DNA of 64,000 nucleotides, taken from the NCBI GenBank assembly GCA_963556255.1, contig OY744615.1:46159696-46223695 (forward strand), read 5' to 3'. The first letter of the stretch is position 1, and each line of letters begins with the position of its first letter. Origin of the DNA: Allolobophora icterica (taxonomy: Eukaryota > Annelida > Clitellata > Crassiclitellata > Lumbricidae). The position numbers and the translations under genes were made by a program. Below, piece by piece: positions 44,742 through 56,579 of the stretch. The notes beneath the pieces were generated by a model. The model was not told where the DNA came from, did no database searches, and saw only the letters and a list, made by a program, of their open reading frames with translations.

Positions 44742-45423
44742 CAGCGGTTCTCAACCTTTTTACTCCCGTGACCCCATTACAATATTTCCAAAGTTGTGGC
44801 GACCCCCCCAAAAAATGATTGGGTTACTCCCCTTCACCGCAGTTTTGCTACCATTATGATGCATTTCAGTTCTCACCATTTGTTAATCCATACGCATCAT
44901 GCATTATGGGATAATAAATCATTAATCAAAGAAAAACATTTATAATTTTTTATTGGTAATAATTTTGAAAATTTTAAAAATAAAATTTAGTAAATGAAAT
45001 GTTTACTTTAATTGAAGTTTAATATTTATCTTGTATTGTACTGTGGCTGTACAATTAAGAGTTACAAATTTCAATGACAGGTGCTAAATTTAAAGCTTAA
45101 ACATTACTTAAGATTTAAAAAAAAAACAAAGCTACAGAAAGCCAACTATATTATTTCAATTAAAACTAGAAAAATGATGGAGTTTTGCAATCCAAAGAAG
45201 AGCGTCAATGTAAAGGCTGTGTTTGTTTCTTTCTGACTAGATCAGAAATTCTCTGGGCACTCTTTGTAAGAGCACAACGCAGAAATTATAATTACATAAA
45301 ATATTAAATATTGAGAAACTACACTGAAAACTTTTCTACAAATTTCTCAAGGTTCCAGTCGACCCCTGGCAAATCGTAAGGCGACCCCCGTGGGGGTCGC
45401 GACCCACAGGTTGAGAACCGCTG
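44742..45423. mobile_element. hAT-type element, 682 bp
   Basis: Ends CAGCGGTTCTCAACCT and AGGTTGAGAACCGCTG, a perfect 16-bp inverted repeat; perfect 8-bp duplication AGTTAAGG (44734-44741, 45424-45431). Ends of this kind are typical of Charlie/Tip100-like hAT elements. Subterminal text CCCGTGACCCC / GGGGGTCGCGACCC is also inverted. Confidence 0.96.
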
Positions 45424-45439
45424 AGTTAAGGTAAGGTAA

Positions 45440-46080
45440 AAGACAAGGGAGGTTAAGTGGCATAATATGACTAAACGACGTTAAACGACATCTTACGGCA
45501 ATGGTTTCCAACCACTTCCAGAGCAAGGCACCCTTTCTAAGAGTCATTCAGTCAACAACATCTGGTCTTAATTTCACTTATTTTTCTTACAGTTAATTTT
45601 AATTGCGTATTTGTATTTAAACGCTCGTGAATAAGCGGGTGTCCTGCACCCAGCTTTCGAGTGGCGTCTTAGAAATTCAGAGTTTACGAATTACGATTAT
45701 TTCTACTCTACCTTAAGATTTAAATAAAACAGTCATAAGCTTATGTTGGTAGTGATAACCAGTAGTTTTCACACTTAAAAAAAATATTACAGTTTTGCCA
45801 TTCTACCACCGAGCCGCGGCACCTCTAAATTAGGTTCACAGCACCCGATCGGTTAAAGCCGTTGACGTCGGTAACAGAAAATTGTTTAAATAGTTCTCAC
45901 CGTTCGTAAGTTAATTAAACCTCTATAGTCTATAAATCTTCACCCACTTAAGTTACTTAACGAGTTGGATGGATCCAGAGGTTAACGACATCTTATAGCA
46001 ACAATGGCTGTTGACGTCGACAGAAATTATGTTTTGGCATAATTATTACAGCTCTGATACGAGTTTATACGGTGGTCGCC
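45440..46080. other. dispersed CATCTTACGGCA repeat and neighbours
   Basis: ACGACATCTTACGGCAATGG and GCAAGGCACC match segments near 12800, 13060, 23630, 55880. Around 45960-46010, TGGATGGATCCAGAGGTTAA and CGACATCTTATAGCAACAAT form the H-class body on the plus strand without a core. No gene is visible. Confidence 0.45.
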
Positions 46081-46083
46081 TAA

Positions 46084-46119
46084 TGTTAGAATGGTATATC
46101 TAGATTTAAAGGTGTCTAA
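46084..46119 (+). promoter_or_regulatory. G-class core, TATA degenerate
   Basis: GATTTAAAGGTGTCTAAACG has its GGTGT at 46111; at the expected place upstream is TGTTAG instead of TATAAG. A second possible box (TATATC at 46095) is too close. Confidence 0.45.
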
Positions 46120-46144
46120 ACGTGAGCCTAACTTTAGTTATAGT

Positions 46145-46655
46145 CAGTGGCGGCGATCTTGTCTGAGAGGTGGGGGGGGACAAAGTCGGCCACGATCTCG
46201 TCGTCGACCATTTTTTTAAATCTTTCCCACTTCATCTCAAAAAATTTCCCTTTCATCTTCGAAAAAAAAGTTGATGACCTTTTTTTTAGTCCTCAACCTT
46301 ACTTTTATCACTTTTTCCTGAATCACCCTTCATGTCAACAAACCTTATTTCCGAATTCATCTCCCAAAAAATTTTTCTTATTCTCTTCCTTTTTTTCCCC
46401 TTCTTTTTCTTCTCTTACACAATTTTACCTCTTTTATTCTTTACATTTGGGGGGGGGGGCACTTCTGCTTAAAGACTACTTTTCTGGTCAAAATGGCACT
46501 GAAAACTCGTTTTCGCCCTCACACACAGTTGCATTTGTTGACCTTTTTTCGTGTATCTTCAAAATTTGGGGGGTCCGATGCATGGCGTGTCCCCCCCCAC
46601 TCCTAAAGGTGGGGGGTCCTGTCCCCCTCGACCATCCCCGGGATCGCCGCCCATG
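46145..46655. mobile_element. hAT-type MITE, 511 bp
   Basis: Ends CAGTGGCGGCGATC and GATCGCCGCCCATG; perfect 8-bp duplication GTTATAGT (46137-46144, 46656-46663). It has G-runs near both ends. The open frame at 46147-46662 covers exactly this element and has no transposase motif, so it is not called as a gene. Confidence 0.92.
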
Positions 46656-47138
46656 GTTATAGTATTTAATCGGTGTTGAACTAAATCCGACGACTGCCAT
46701 GGTAGTTCATGTTGATCTGACCTAATGCAAAACGAGAAGAAGCTGTTAAGAATAGCTTTGTTAGAAAACTTATTATTACGGCCATTTGCTCTTACATGCC
46801 GAGGCCAAGAAAAATGTCGCCTATACTTTGTGCCTGTGTCTGCCTCTTGAGCTTAAGTTGACTGGCTGTCCGACCTTTACATACACCAGTTAACAACGAA
46901 CTTAATTCTCACACACCAGAGCCGACTGCCCATTTGAATAACATAGGCCTACTATACAGGTAGGCCTAGTACTAGTAATCCATTGTTTAACGACATCCTA
47001 TAGCCACAAATCCTATAGCTTGATGTCTTTAAAGTAAATTGATTATAGTTCAGTTCATTTTATATTTCGTCCATCAGTTACGGTTGCGTCTCTTGCAGTC
47101 CCTCGACCAATACTACACAAACCGAACAAACTGAGATA

Positions 47139-47176
47139 TATATAGCATTGGGAGTACACAATTTAAAGGTGCGTAA
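47139..47176 (+). promoter_or_regulatory. C-class core, long form
   Basis: TATATAG at 47139 and GGTGC at 47168, spacing 29. The long C body runs to about 47480. Confidence 0.7.
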
Positions 47177-47760
47177 GTGTAGCCTAATATTAATACTTAA
47201 AAATGAAAATGTGCAGCTTTTTCATCAGCGATTGTATGGCCTAGAACCTGTTCGTTTCTCAGTGAATTGATCGCATTAGATCCTTCACCACCGCTGCCCG
47301 TTTGAATGGATACCACGCCCTTTAAGGTCTGAACGAGGTAACAGGAGATAGGTTCTACGCGTGTTATCGAGTGTTTTACGACATCTGACGGCAGCAAAGG
47401 TAGTTTATATCTAATCAAAGAAATTCTGTATCACATGCACGATGCACCTTCATAATTCTCAAAGCAGCAGTCGATGGTTGCTATACTAAACGAAATCATT
47501 GTGCAATCGAAAGTAGTTAGGTTGGCACACAGAAACAGGAAGAAGATTCCAGAGACGTTGACTAACAATCGGATGGATTATCCAACAACATCACCATTTT
47601 CAGCTGATGACGCCAATTAATAAACGGATGACAGTCACCCTTACACTTTCCTTGACGCAGCGCTCGTGAATAAGCCGAGGCCCTGTGTTGAACTTTTATG
47701 TGAAGCTTTAGAAATCTCGAGATGACATGAAACAACTGTCGTGCGAAAAGAAATGAGATA

Positions 47761-47798
47761 TATATAGCACCGGAATAAACCGATTTAAAGGTGTCTAA
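47761..47798 (+). promoter_or_regulatory. C-class core, short form
   Basis: TATATAGCACCGG at 47761 and GGTGT at 47790, spacing 29, the cleanest C core of the window. Confidence 0.72.
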
Positions 47799-47934
47799 AT
47801 TAAGCTAAGTTTTACACATAGCATCCAGATCGATATATACCTGTGGTAGTATCGAGTGTTTCACGACATGTGACGGCTGCAAAGGAAGTCTGTATCTAAC
47901 ATAGTTTATGAAATTCTATAGCGCCATAGCAATT

Positions 47935-48095
47935 TCCGGAAGTGAACAATTATGGAAGGGCTAAATCGATGGCGAAGCCCGAGAAAAACGGGGTTTAGGA
48001 TTTTGGGGAGGGGTCTCGGTGAGACCGTCCCTAAGAAAATTTATGTCACATTAAATAAAAAAAACTAAATCATCCTTTTATTAAATAACTAAGTA
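47935..48095. mobile_element. end-less relative of the MITE at 60665
   Basis: AATTATGGAAGGGCTAAATC and GAGGGGTCTCGGTGAGACCG, then an AT-rich part, resemble the interior of 60665-60908. Neither terminus is preserved. Confidence 0.45.
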
Positions 48096-48139
48096 CTAAG
48101 CGAAATCGCTGTGCAAGCCAAAATCCAGGCTGAGTCCGG

Positions 48140-48335
48140 TCGAGGAAACACGGAAACAGCCGCAAAGTCACGGAAACATCCGAGAAGACACAAGAAACAG
48201 CCGAGCAGACACGGAAACAACCGAGAAGACACGGAAACAACCGAGAAGACACAGAAACAACCGAGAAGACACGGAAACAGCCAAGAAGACACGGAAACAA
48301 CCGAGAAGACACAGAAACAACCGAGAAGACACAAA
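48140..48335. repeat. 20-bp minisatellite, locus 5
   Basis: Nine to ten copies with the variant GAAACAACCGAGAAGACACG frequent. Confidence 0.92.
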
Positions 48336-48339
48336 CAGA

Positions 48340-48640
48340 TAAGTTTTAAGGTTAGATTTGAAGATCGATGGTGATGAGAATTTGCGAATAAAATCAGGAA
48401 GTTTGTTCCATTCAGTCGGTCCGGCTAACGCAAGTGCTCGATTTACAAGTTTTCTGTGTGATCGGATGATGGCGAAGTCCCCTTGAGATGATGATCGTAG
48501 TCCGCGTCAGGATGGAAGAGAACAACATGGCGTAACAATAATGAAGACACATAATAGAGGAGATAAGTTTGTGTTGAATCGGAATACATCAGGAAGCAGG
48601 TCACGAAAGTAATGTGATATCTCAAGTTTAAAATAAAATA
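48340..48640 (-). pseudogene. CR1-like LINE C-terminal remnant
   Basis: Minus-strand readings in more than one frame give GDFAIIRSHRKLVNRALALA followed by GPTEWNKLPDFI, the conserved C-terminal region. The upstream half is missing. Confidence 0.7.
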
Positions 48641-48676
48641 TATAGCATTGACAGAAGACGATTTAAAGGTGTCTAT
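48639..48676 (+). promoter_or_regulatory. C-class core, short form
   Basis: TATATAG at 48639 and GGTGT at 48668, spacing 29. The body is shortened to about 110 bp before TGCTATAGCCCC. Confidence 0.68.
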
Positions 48677-48904
48677 ATAAAGCCGAAGGTTTACGCGTAG
48701 GATCGAGTGTTTACGACTTCTGACGGTTGCAAAGAGAACGTCTGTGTATAACCTTATATTTTCATTTATGAAATGCTATAGCCCCACCATCTTAATGGTA
48801 ATTTAATGTTCAAAGAATGGGTCGATGGTCCCTACTAGACCCTAAGAGAAATCGTTGTGCAAGCCAAAATCCAGGGTGAGTCCGGTTGAAAGCCAAGAAG
48901 GGAG

Positions 48905-48990
48905 TCCGAGAAGACACGGAAACAGCCAAGAAGACACGGAAACAGCCGAGAAGACACGGAAGCAGCCGAGAAGATACGGAAACAGCCGAC
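48905..48990. repeat. 20-bp minisatellite, locus 6
   Basis: Four copies of GAAACAGCCGAGAAGACACG following AGCCAAGAAGGGAGTCCGAG. Confidence 0.9.
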
Positions 48991-49104
48991 GGAGTAACAG
49001 AGTCGAAGAAAAGATGATTTTTTGGTTGAGATCCGAAGACCAGAACAGGCTTTGCAGAGCGAACTTTTGCCAGAAGAGAAAGTCAGGATACTGTAGCATG
49101 CATA

Positions 49105-49690
<586 letters not shown>

Positions 49691-49777
49691 CACCACACAG
49701 TACTTGCTATGGCGCCACTCAACCTGTGCTCAGCAGCGCCTTACACAATGGAATGTCAAGGAAAGGCCACACGAAAC

Positions 49778-50320
49778 CAGTGTGATTCTCGTTAACGTTA
49801 ACGATAACGAAAATGTTCGTTAACGAACAAAAAATGATTTCGTTAACGATAACTATAACTATAACTAAAAAATATCATTAACTATAACTATAACTATAAC
49901 GAAAATAACACTAACGAAAACTCATTGCTATTTTCGTTAATACGAATAAAAAAAGTGCAATATCAACTAACGTGAGAACGTGAAAATACACCCGTTAACG
50001 AAAGCAAAATGATTCCTATGTTCGCCTTGGATGTCGGTGAATATGGAGCGCTGTGTATTCATGAAGCTGAATGCACCCATTCGTCAAAGCTCTAAGCAAA
50101 TTATTGTGTAACACGTCTTCATAATTTAGTGTGATTTTCATTAACGATAACGGTAACGAAAATGTTTTCGTTAACGAAAGCAAAATGATTTCGTTAACGA
50201 TAACTATAACTGTAACTAAAAAATAATATTAACTATAACTGTAACTATAACTAAAATGAGAAACCATTAACTATAACTGTAACTGTAACTAAAATAAAAT
50301 ATGTAAGGAGAATCACACTG
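49778..50320. mobile_element. hAT-type element, 543 bp, related to 18572
   Basis: Ends CAGTGTGATTCTCGTTAACG and GTAAGGAGAATCACACTG; perfect 8-bp duplication CACGAAAC (49770-49777, 50321-50328). Orientation is opposite to 18572-19449. A second internal terminus-like sequence (TAGTGTGATTTTCATTAACG near 50128) suggests a partial tandem copy or nested insertion. Confidence 0.95.
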
Positions 50321-50328
50321 CACGAAAC

Positions 50329-50635
50329 AAGTACGTCTTAAGGTGATTGCAAAAGGATAGGGTGGGATAACCAGCGGCAAAGAATTCCATGCGCTGTGTC
50401 CCGCCTCGGAAAACGATGATTCCGCCAAGCGTGTCTTGACTCTTCCGACAGCAAAGTCGCCACGGGTGGCTGAACGCAAGCGGCTGTTGCTGCAACGAGC
50501 GCACAGTTCAGTCAGGTAATCAGGTGCAGTATTATGTATCACGTTAAACATCAAGACACACAGGTAATAACTAATAATGCGTTTGTCGACTGGTAGCCAA
50601 TGCATATCCCTCAACAGCGGCGCGGCATGAGCCAC
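50329..50635 (-). pseudogene. CR1-like LINE C-terminus
   Basis: The minus-strand frame has RDMHWLPVDKRIISYYLCVL, DYLTELCARCSNSRLRSATR and SEAGHSAWNSLPLVIP: connection plus C-terminal motif. Its last 18 codons (50267-50320) come from the hAT-type element and are not part of the LINE. Confidence 0.8.
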
Positions 50636-50940
50636 GCAGTCTACGGACTTCGGTTATGGGTCTTTTGGTTGAGCCTAGATGCAGCACTGCCATGGGCTCT
50701 CGTGCATTTCGAGTTGCAGCCCCCAAGGAATGGAGCCGACTACCAATGCTTATCCGTTGCTCGACCCCCTATTCTTCCTTCAAGAAACGCCTCAAAACTC
50801 ATTACTTCTCACTGGCTTTCAAACATATGGATATCGAATTGCTCTTCACCTGGCGGCTGACTAACCGCGCCTCCGATTCGCATCTCTGTGTGACTTTGCG
50901 CGCGTTAAAAATGTTTGTAATAATAATAATAATAAAATTG
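50636..50940 (+). pseudogene. second CR1-like LINE C-terminus, divergent orientation
   Basis: The plus strand reads MGSRAFRVAAPKEWSRLPML and FKKRLKTHYFSLAFK, then a stop and a (TAA)n tail at about 50920-50936. It lies back to back with the minus-strand fragment but belongs to a different subfamily. Confidence 0.72.
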
Positions 50941-51378
50941 GACCAAACTCACCATGGATTTTATATATTTACAATATATAAATGCAAATACTATCAGTTT
51001 TCGCATTGCCCACAACGCACAGCGGCGCTGCAAAAGACGAACGCGAGTGCTTGTACCGTTTCTCACCCATTATCGCTCACCACAGAGGGATTCATTACCC
51101 AATAAATTATTTCTGTCAACGTCAACGGCGTTTGTTGCAAGATACCGTTAAACTCCACTCGTCCCTTATTCTATCATTATTGTAAGGCATAATATGCCAT
51201 AACAACGATGAGAAGTAATTTCCAAGAAAGTAATCTCTGTCGACGTCAACGGCCTATGTTGTCATAAGATGTTAAACTCTGGATCCATCCATGCGTCTCT
51301 TAGACACCACTCTGAGTAAAGCTATGAGAAGAAAAATCAGTACTGGCCTTTGTCATCAGTTCATTATGGCCACTTTAA

Positions 51379-51437
51379 TTATATAAGCACGTTGCAATAA
51401 AAAGGTGTGTATGGAACTGCTTTTCTTCATTTATTCC
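51379..51437 (+). promoter_or_regulatory. R-class core, split unit
   Basis: TATATAAG at 51379 and GGTGT at 51403, spacing 24. The R text (GGAACTGCTTTTCTTC, TTATTCC) stops at a LINE insertion and resumes at 52519. Confidence 0.55.
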
Positions 51438-51455
51438 AAAATGTATGTAATACAG

Positions 51456-51857
51456 TCACATTGTGCTGTCAACTCCTGGAGCTCTAGCGATCGCCATGAC
51501 AAACATTCTCCATTGCTTCCTATTCGAAGTCAGGTCCCTTAGTGCTTCCAGATTCATGCCAGTTACATCGTGAATCTCATCCATCCATTTCTTCCTTGGT
51601 CGACACCGTCTTTTTTCCCCCTCACCACAAGCCAACATCATTTCCTTTTCTAGCCCATCAGATCGCATAACATGACCAAAGAATCCAAGCTTCAATCTTG
51701 TCGCTTTTTGTTTTAATGACTCTTCATTCTCGACACCAATCTCCACTCGTATTGATTCGTTCGTCCTTTTCTCTGTCCATGATATTCTCAACATCTTTCT
51801 CCATATCCACATTTCACATGCGTTGACCATTTCTCCATGTTCTTTGTCATTGTCCAC
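51456..51857 (-). pseudogene. RTE-like LINE C-terminus
   Basis: The frame has MWIWRKMLRISWTEKRTNES, LGFFGHVMRSDGLEK and RRCRPRKKWMDEIHDVTGMN, the post-catalytic region of RTE-like LINE proteins. It ends MARAPGVDSTM-like (AIARAPGVDSTM) with a TGA whose last base lies in the target duplication. It follows the frame at 51861 after a frameshift in the motif around SNGSVWL / VNDNDKEH. Confidence 0.85.
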
Positions 51858-52508
51858 GACTCACAACCATACAGAACCGTTGGAAAGACTAGGGCTCTCA
51901 CGAGCCTTTTTTGTATCTATGCTCACATGCTTGTCCTTCCGTATCTTTTCCAGTCCAATCATTGCAGCTTTCCCAATCGCAATCCTTCGTTTTATTTCTG
52001 TATCACATTTTCCTTCTTTTTCGACCAATGATCCCAGGAAAGTGAAGCTTTCTACCACCTCTATTTCTTCTCCGTCAATCTCAAAAGTATCCCATTCTGC
52101 TGTTGTCATGACTTTTGTCTTCTTTATGTTGAAGTATAAGCCAGCTTTTTCACTTTCTCTCCTTACCTTTCTTATTAATTCTATCAGCTCATCTTTTCTT
52201 TTTGCCATTAGTGTTGTATCATCCGCATATCTAATATTGTTCAATGTCCTTCCCGCAATTATTACTCCCTCTTTTGCCCCTTCCATTTCCGCCATTCTCA
52301 TTATTCTTTCGGCATATAAGTTAAACAGGAATGGAGACAAAATGCATCCCTGTCTCACCCCTTTCTTGATATTGAATTGATCAGTGTCTCCGTATTCTGT
52401 TCTTATCACCGCTATCTGATCTTCATATAGTCCCCTTAATAGCCATATCAAGTGTTTCGGAATTCCCATCTCAAGTAGGGTTTTCCACATTAAATCGTGG
52501 TTAATGCA
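51457..52508 (-). mobile_element. 5'-truncated RTE-like LINE insertion, 1052 bp
   Basis: A 10-bp duplication GTAATACAGT flanks it (51447-51456 and 52509-52518). The element has no 3' UTR and no tail: the duplication starts within the stop codon. It begins inside the reverse transcriptase, so 5' truncation is typical of target-primed insertion. It sits inside an R-class unit. Confidence 0.85.
51861..52490 (-). pseudogene. RTE-like LINE reverse transcriptase, partial
   Basis: Motifs in order: GVRQGCILSPFLFNLYAERI, NIRYADDTTLMA (catalytic YADD) and SFTFLGSLVEKEGKCDTEIK. The N-terminal endonuclease and first RT blocks are missing because the insertion is truncated. One frameshift separates it from the C-terminal frame at 51857. 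Confidence 0.9.
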
Positions 52509-52533
52509 GTAATACAGTGCAAACCGAAATTAA

Positions 52534-53548
52534 CCCTCGGGCTACCAAGGGGGGGTGGTTACCACCCCCCCCTACGTTTTTCTGCAAAAATTTTTTTTTG
52601 CACATGGAATATAATTTTGACATTTTAGGTAGCTGTAGGGGGCCCATTTCCGCACATTTTGAGGTAAAAGTCGTGATGATATCCCATACCATAAAAAAGT
52701 TATACCCGATATAGCCTAGGTACCACTTTTGGAATCAGGAATTTCTCTCGTCAGCTGTTAGCTGTTGTCGACTATGAAGGTATTCATTATTCTTTCTGGA
52801 AGAGAAACAACTATGCCATTCTTTAGAGGGAATGTAGGGCTATATTTGCTTGCTTAGTTATTAGTCTTTTGAAAACCGGAAGTGATCATAATGAATAATA
52901 ATACTCTTTTTCAGTGTGAAAATCACTGATGCAACATCACAACGTAAACCGATGTGGTTGGGTATGGTGAAGGGCTATAAACAGTTGAAGCAGAATGCCA
53001 ACAGAGTAAACTAGTGCTGTGAAGTGTTCAAGAAGCCGGTTTGCAGGATGCATTCGCACAAAACAATGAAAGTAACTTGCAATAACTGCAAGGACCACTG
53101 ACGTATTTGACTGCTGGGAAAAATTACATGATTTCTTGTTTCATGTTGATATAGCGTCACGCCTTTAGGTTTTGCCTGTAACTAAAACAAACTTTGGAAT
53201 AGTTTGTATTGTTGAAAATTAAGCCACATTATATTTAGAATATTCTTGGATACATAGTTCATTTTCAAAACCCACATCATTTAAATTTTTTATCTAAAAA
53301 GTACAAATTGTGTGGGATAATAGCAGATATCGTTAAATGGACGGGTGCCTTTGCTAAAAACTATATAATTTCGAGATGCATTCATATATTTACAACTAAA
53401 TATACCATTCTTTTCAGAAATGAATGCTGAATCAGATGCTATATTACATGATATGATATTTGAAACCGAACACGAAATTCCGGGGGGTGGTGGTAACCAC
53501 CCCCCCCTTGGTAGCCGATGTCGCAAAAAAACCTTGGTAGCCTGAGGG
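52534..53548. mobile_element. piggyBac-like non-autonomous element, ~1 kb
   Basis: TTAA lies on both sides (52530-52533 and 53549-53552). The ends are CCCTCGGGCTACCAAGG and CCTTGGTAGCCTGAGGG, 17 bp with one mismatch. Next to each end GGGTGGTTACCACC-like text forms a further inverted block. TTAA duplication with CCC...GGG ends is the piggyBac hallmark. No transposase frame is seen. It is inserted in the left arm of a conserved hairpin. Confidence 0.88.
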
Positions 53549-53552
53549 TTAA

Positions 53553-53699
53553 TAGGTGTCTTTTGGACGCTATACATTTCTGATTTTCATTGACGTAGAC
53601 ATTACCTTGGTTATTAGTCTATTTATTATTAGACCAATGTCGATTCCCACTCAATGCACCACATGCACGATTCTCTTGAAAAAGAAGCAAAGGCAGACC

Positions 53700-53720
<21 letters not shown>
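53553..53720 (+). repeat. right half of the hairpin and RTE-like scrap
   Basis: TAGGTGTCTTTTGGACGCTA then CATTTCTGATTTTCATTGAC continue the unit interrupted at 52533. GAAGCAAAGGCAGACCGAGA is the GRPR block of the RTE-like piece. Confidence 0.65.
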
Positions 53721-54049
<329 letters not shown>

Positions 54050-54329
54050 ATAACTGAGGACATAACATCACTTGGACTAACACTAAGGGGGGCAGTGGAT
54101 TCCAAAAATTAGTGAGGATAACGGACATAATTTATTCGTGCCCATCGCCTCCAAATGGCTGGCATCAGAAACTGATGACGATGGTGATGATGGCGACGAT
54201 GGTAATGATGATGTCGATGATGATTAAAATCAATGTCAATTGTTCCTACTCAGTTCTGTTCCAAGGTTAAACATTGTTGTGTAAACAAAGGACTAGCCGA
54301 TCCGCACTTTCTCTTCGTCTTCTCTTACT

Positions 54330-54900
54330 TATAGGTTGACTAGAATCTCTAAAAGAGGTGTCGAAGGAACTTCTTCATTCGAGATTCCAAGGCAACGGTT
54401 CTTGGATATATTATGTCAAGCTGAACAACATCTCCTCCACCTCTTCCTCTTCCATCTCCTCCTCTTCATGCTACTCCACTCTTCTTCTATTTCTTCCTCC
54501 TCCTCTTCTCCCTCCTCCATCTCCTTCTCCATCTCCTCTTCCTCCTGCTCCTCCTCCTAATCTTCCCTTCTTCGTTTTCCTCCTCCTCCTCCATCTCCTC
54601 CTCCTCTTCTCTGCTTCATCTTCGTCCTCCTGCTCTTCTAATCCTCCTCCTCTTCGTCCTCTATCTCGTCCTCTTTCTCCTCCTCTTCCTCCTCCTATTT
54701 CCCACCCACCTACTCTTCTTCCTCCATTTCCTCCTCTTCTTCCTCCTCCTTCTCCTCCTATTCCTCCATCTCCTCGTCCTCTGTCAGTCATCTTTTAAAT
54801 TGTCGTCAAAGACCTTTGATGTCATAAGACGACATTAAACCTTAAAATGAAAGACCAGGTGTTTACACACCTTTTTAAAGTGATTAAAGATGTGTATATA
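54330..54900. repeat. convergent L/R unit, long pyrimidine tract
   Basis: TATAG at 54330, GGTGT at 54357 (27). On the minus strand the core at 54871 with TATATAC at 54900 (29). About 350 bp of TCC/CTT-rich DNA (54430-54780) lie between. The frames across it are compositional. Confidence 0.75.
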
Positions 54901-54909
54901 TACATGATA

Positions 54910-55380
54910 TTATATACTCTATGAATCTCTTCATTCCACTCGAGAAACGTTTCCAACCAAATCTAACTTCCTGCAATCGTAATCGTAATCACGAGATTTC
55001 TATTGCGCCAAACCAAACCAAGTCGTGCGAACCAGCTTATTCGTCGGCGCTCAGTCAAAGTAGAATCTATAGGCAGGTAATGTTAGAATTGGTTCCAGGA
55101 CAAGGTCAAACTGGGTCAGGCATCGGTGCTTTGAAGTGGATCGGCAAGAAAACGGTAGACGGAAGCGGAAGACGAGGAATTAGGATTTCTGGAGGAGTGA
55201 CATTTTCAGTTTTTTGCGGAGTTCGTAGGATGGGTGAAAGAACTGACTTTGTGGTATGTGCGTGTAGGTGTGCGTATACATGTTTGAGTAGGTGTATAGG
55301 TGCGACTGGTGTGTGAATGTGTGTGTTTGTGTGTTTATGTGTATGTGTGCATGTGTGTGAGTTCGTGTGTGTATGGAGCA
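54910..55380 (+). repeat. CTATAGCGCC-type segment and imperfect GT repeat
   Basis: Contains TCACGAGATTTCTATTGCGC, GTAGAATCTATAGGCAGGTA and AGTTCGTAGGATGGGTGAAA, then GT-rich DNA to 55375. No (CAGG)n follows. Confidence 0.6.
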
Positions 55381-55529
55381 ACTTTTTGAAATATTTTTCT
55401 ATCAATAATAAACATAAACATGTGTATATATGCATATTAAATGCGCCGCCTTGGACCGCCATCCAATCCCGGGAGACTGATCAGGTGTTCTTGTACAGTG
55501 TCGTATACATGTATACATATAGTATACAT

Positions 55530-55810
55530 AGTAACCTATCGCCTGGACCAGCTGGGTATCCCCGCTTAGCGGGACTCTGGTCCCTTTGGGGGCACCCTTT
55601 GCCTCTCCTGACAACGTACTAAGGTATAGGCAATAATTTTTTTCTCTTCTCTTTCTCTCTTTTTATGTTACAGGATATTAAATTATAGCCATTACCTGTC
55701 TGTTAAGATTAAACGGTCATTGTACATGTATAAGGATCTACACAAATATGTGATATGATAACTTGTCAGCTGATGCAATAAAGCTGTTGTCATTGTCATT
55801 GTCATATAGT
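55530..55810 (+). repeat. LINE 3' end with (ATTGTC)n tail
   Basis: TGGTCCCTTTGGGGGCACCC, ATTAAACGGTCATTGTACAT and an AATAAAGCTGTTGTCATTGT tail with three hexamers. No coding part was recognised. Confidence 0.55.
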
Positions 55811-56106
55811 AGCGGAGTTACCTGATATAACGACACCTCAATGCAGTTGCATGATATAATTAAACCGCGTGGAACATCTAACGGACATCTTACGGCAGTG
55901 GTTCGAAACTCTTTCAGAGCAAGGCACACTTACTAAGCGTTGTTCAGTCAAAGGCACCTGGTCTTAATTTCATTTGTTTTTTCTTTCAGCTAGTTCCTAA
56001 TTTTAATGACAAGCAATATACCGTCCTTGTATTCAAAATAGTTTCAGACATATGATCAGTAGTTTCACATTTTTGGACGAAAGCGATGTTGGGTTCTGCC
56101 AGTGTG

Positions 56107-56491
56107 CAGTGTTTAATCTAGTCCCCCTCTTCTGGGAGGGGAAACAAGGTTTCTGGGGGGACCAACGAATTTACACAAGATTTTTGTCCGTAATTTCATC
56201 CATCTTAAAAAAGTTTCAGACTTTTCCTAATTTCATCTTCAAAAAATTTTTATGACTTTTTTAGTCCTTCGTCCCATTTTTAGACTTTTATTTACATCAA
56301 TAAATTACTCTCTCAAAAAGTTGATGTCCTTTTTTAGGAAATCTTCTCTCTGGGGGACCATGTATCCACATGTATCCTGGGGGGGGATTTTCCTCCCTTA
56401 AAGGTCTCTACATTGTAATACTGCTGGCCTCTGGGGGAAACATCAATCCTGGGGGGGACATTTCCCCCAAAGACGTCTAGATTGCACACTG
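56107..56491. mobile_element. hAT-type MITE, ~385 bp
   Basis: Ends CAGTGTTTAATCTAG and CTAGATTGCACACTG. The flanks CCAGTGTG and ACAGTGTG match at 7 of 8 bases, with one extra G on the right. The interior has several runs of G and T. Less certain than the others because the duplication is imperfect. Confidence 0.7.
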
Positions 56492-56579
56492 GACAGTGTG
56501 ACATCCAGCCGCAGCACAGTAGCAGGTTCACAGCACCCAAGCGGTTAAGGCCTTTCACGAAGGTAACAAAAATGTTTTT

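Noticed and set aside
46147..46662. 171-residue frame as a gene
   Set aside because: It coincides with a hAT-type MITE with a perfect 8-bp duplication and has no transposase or other motif.
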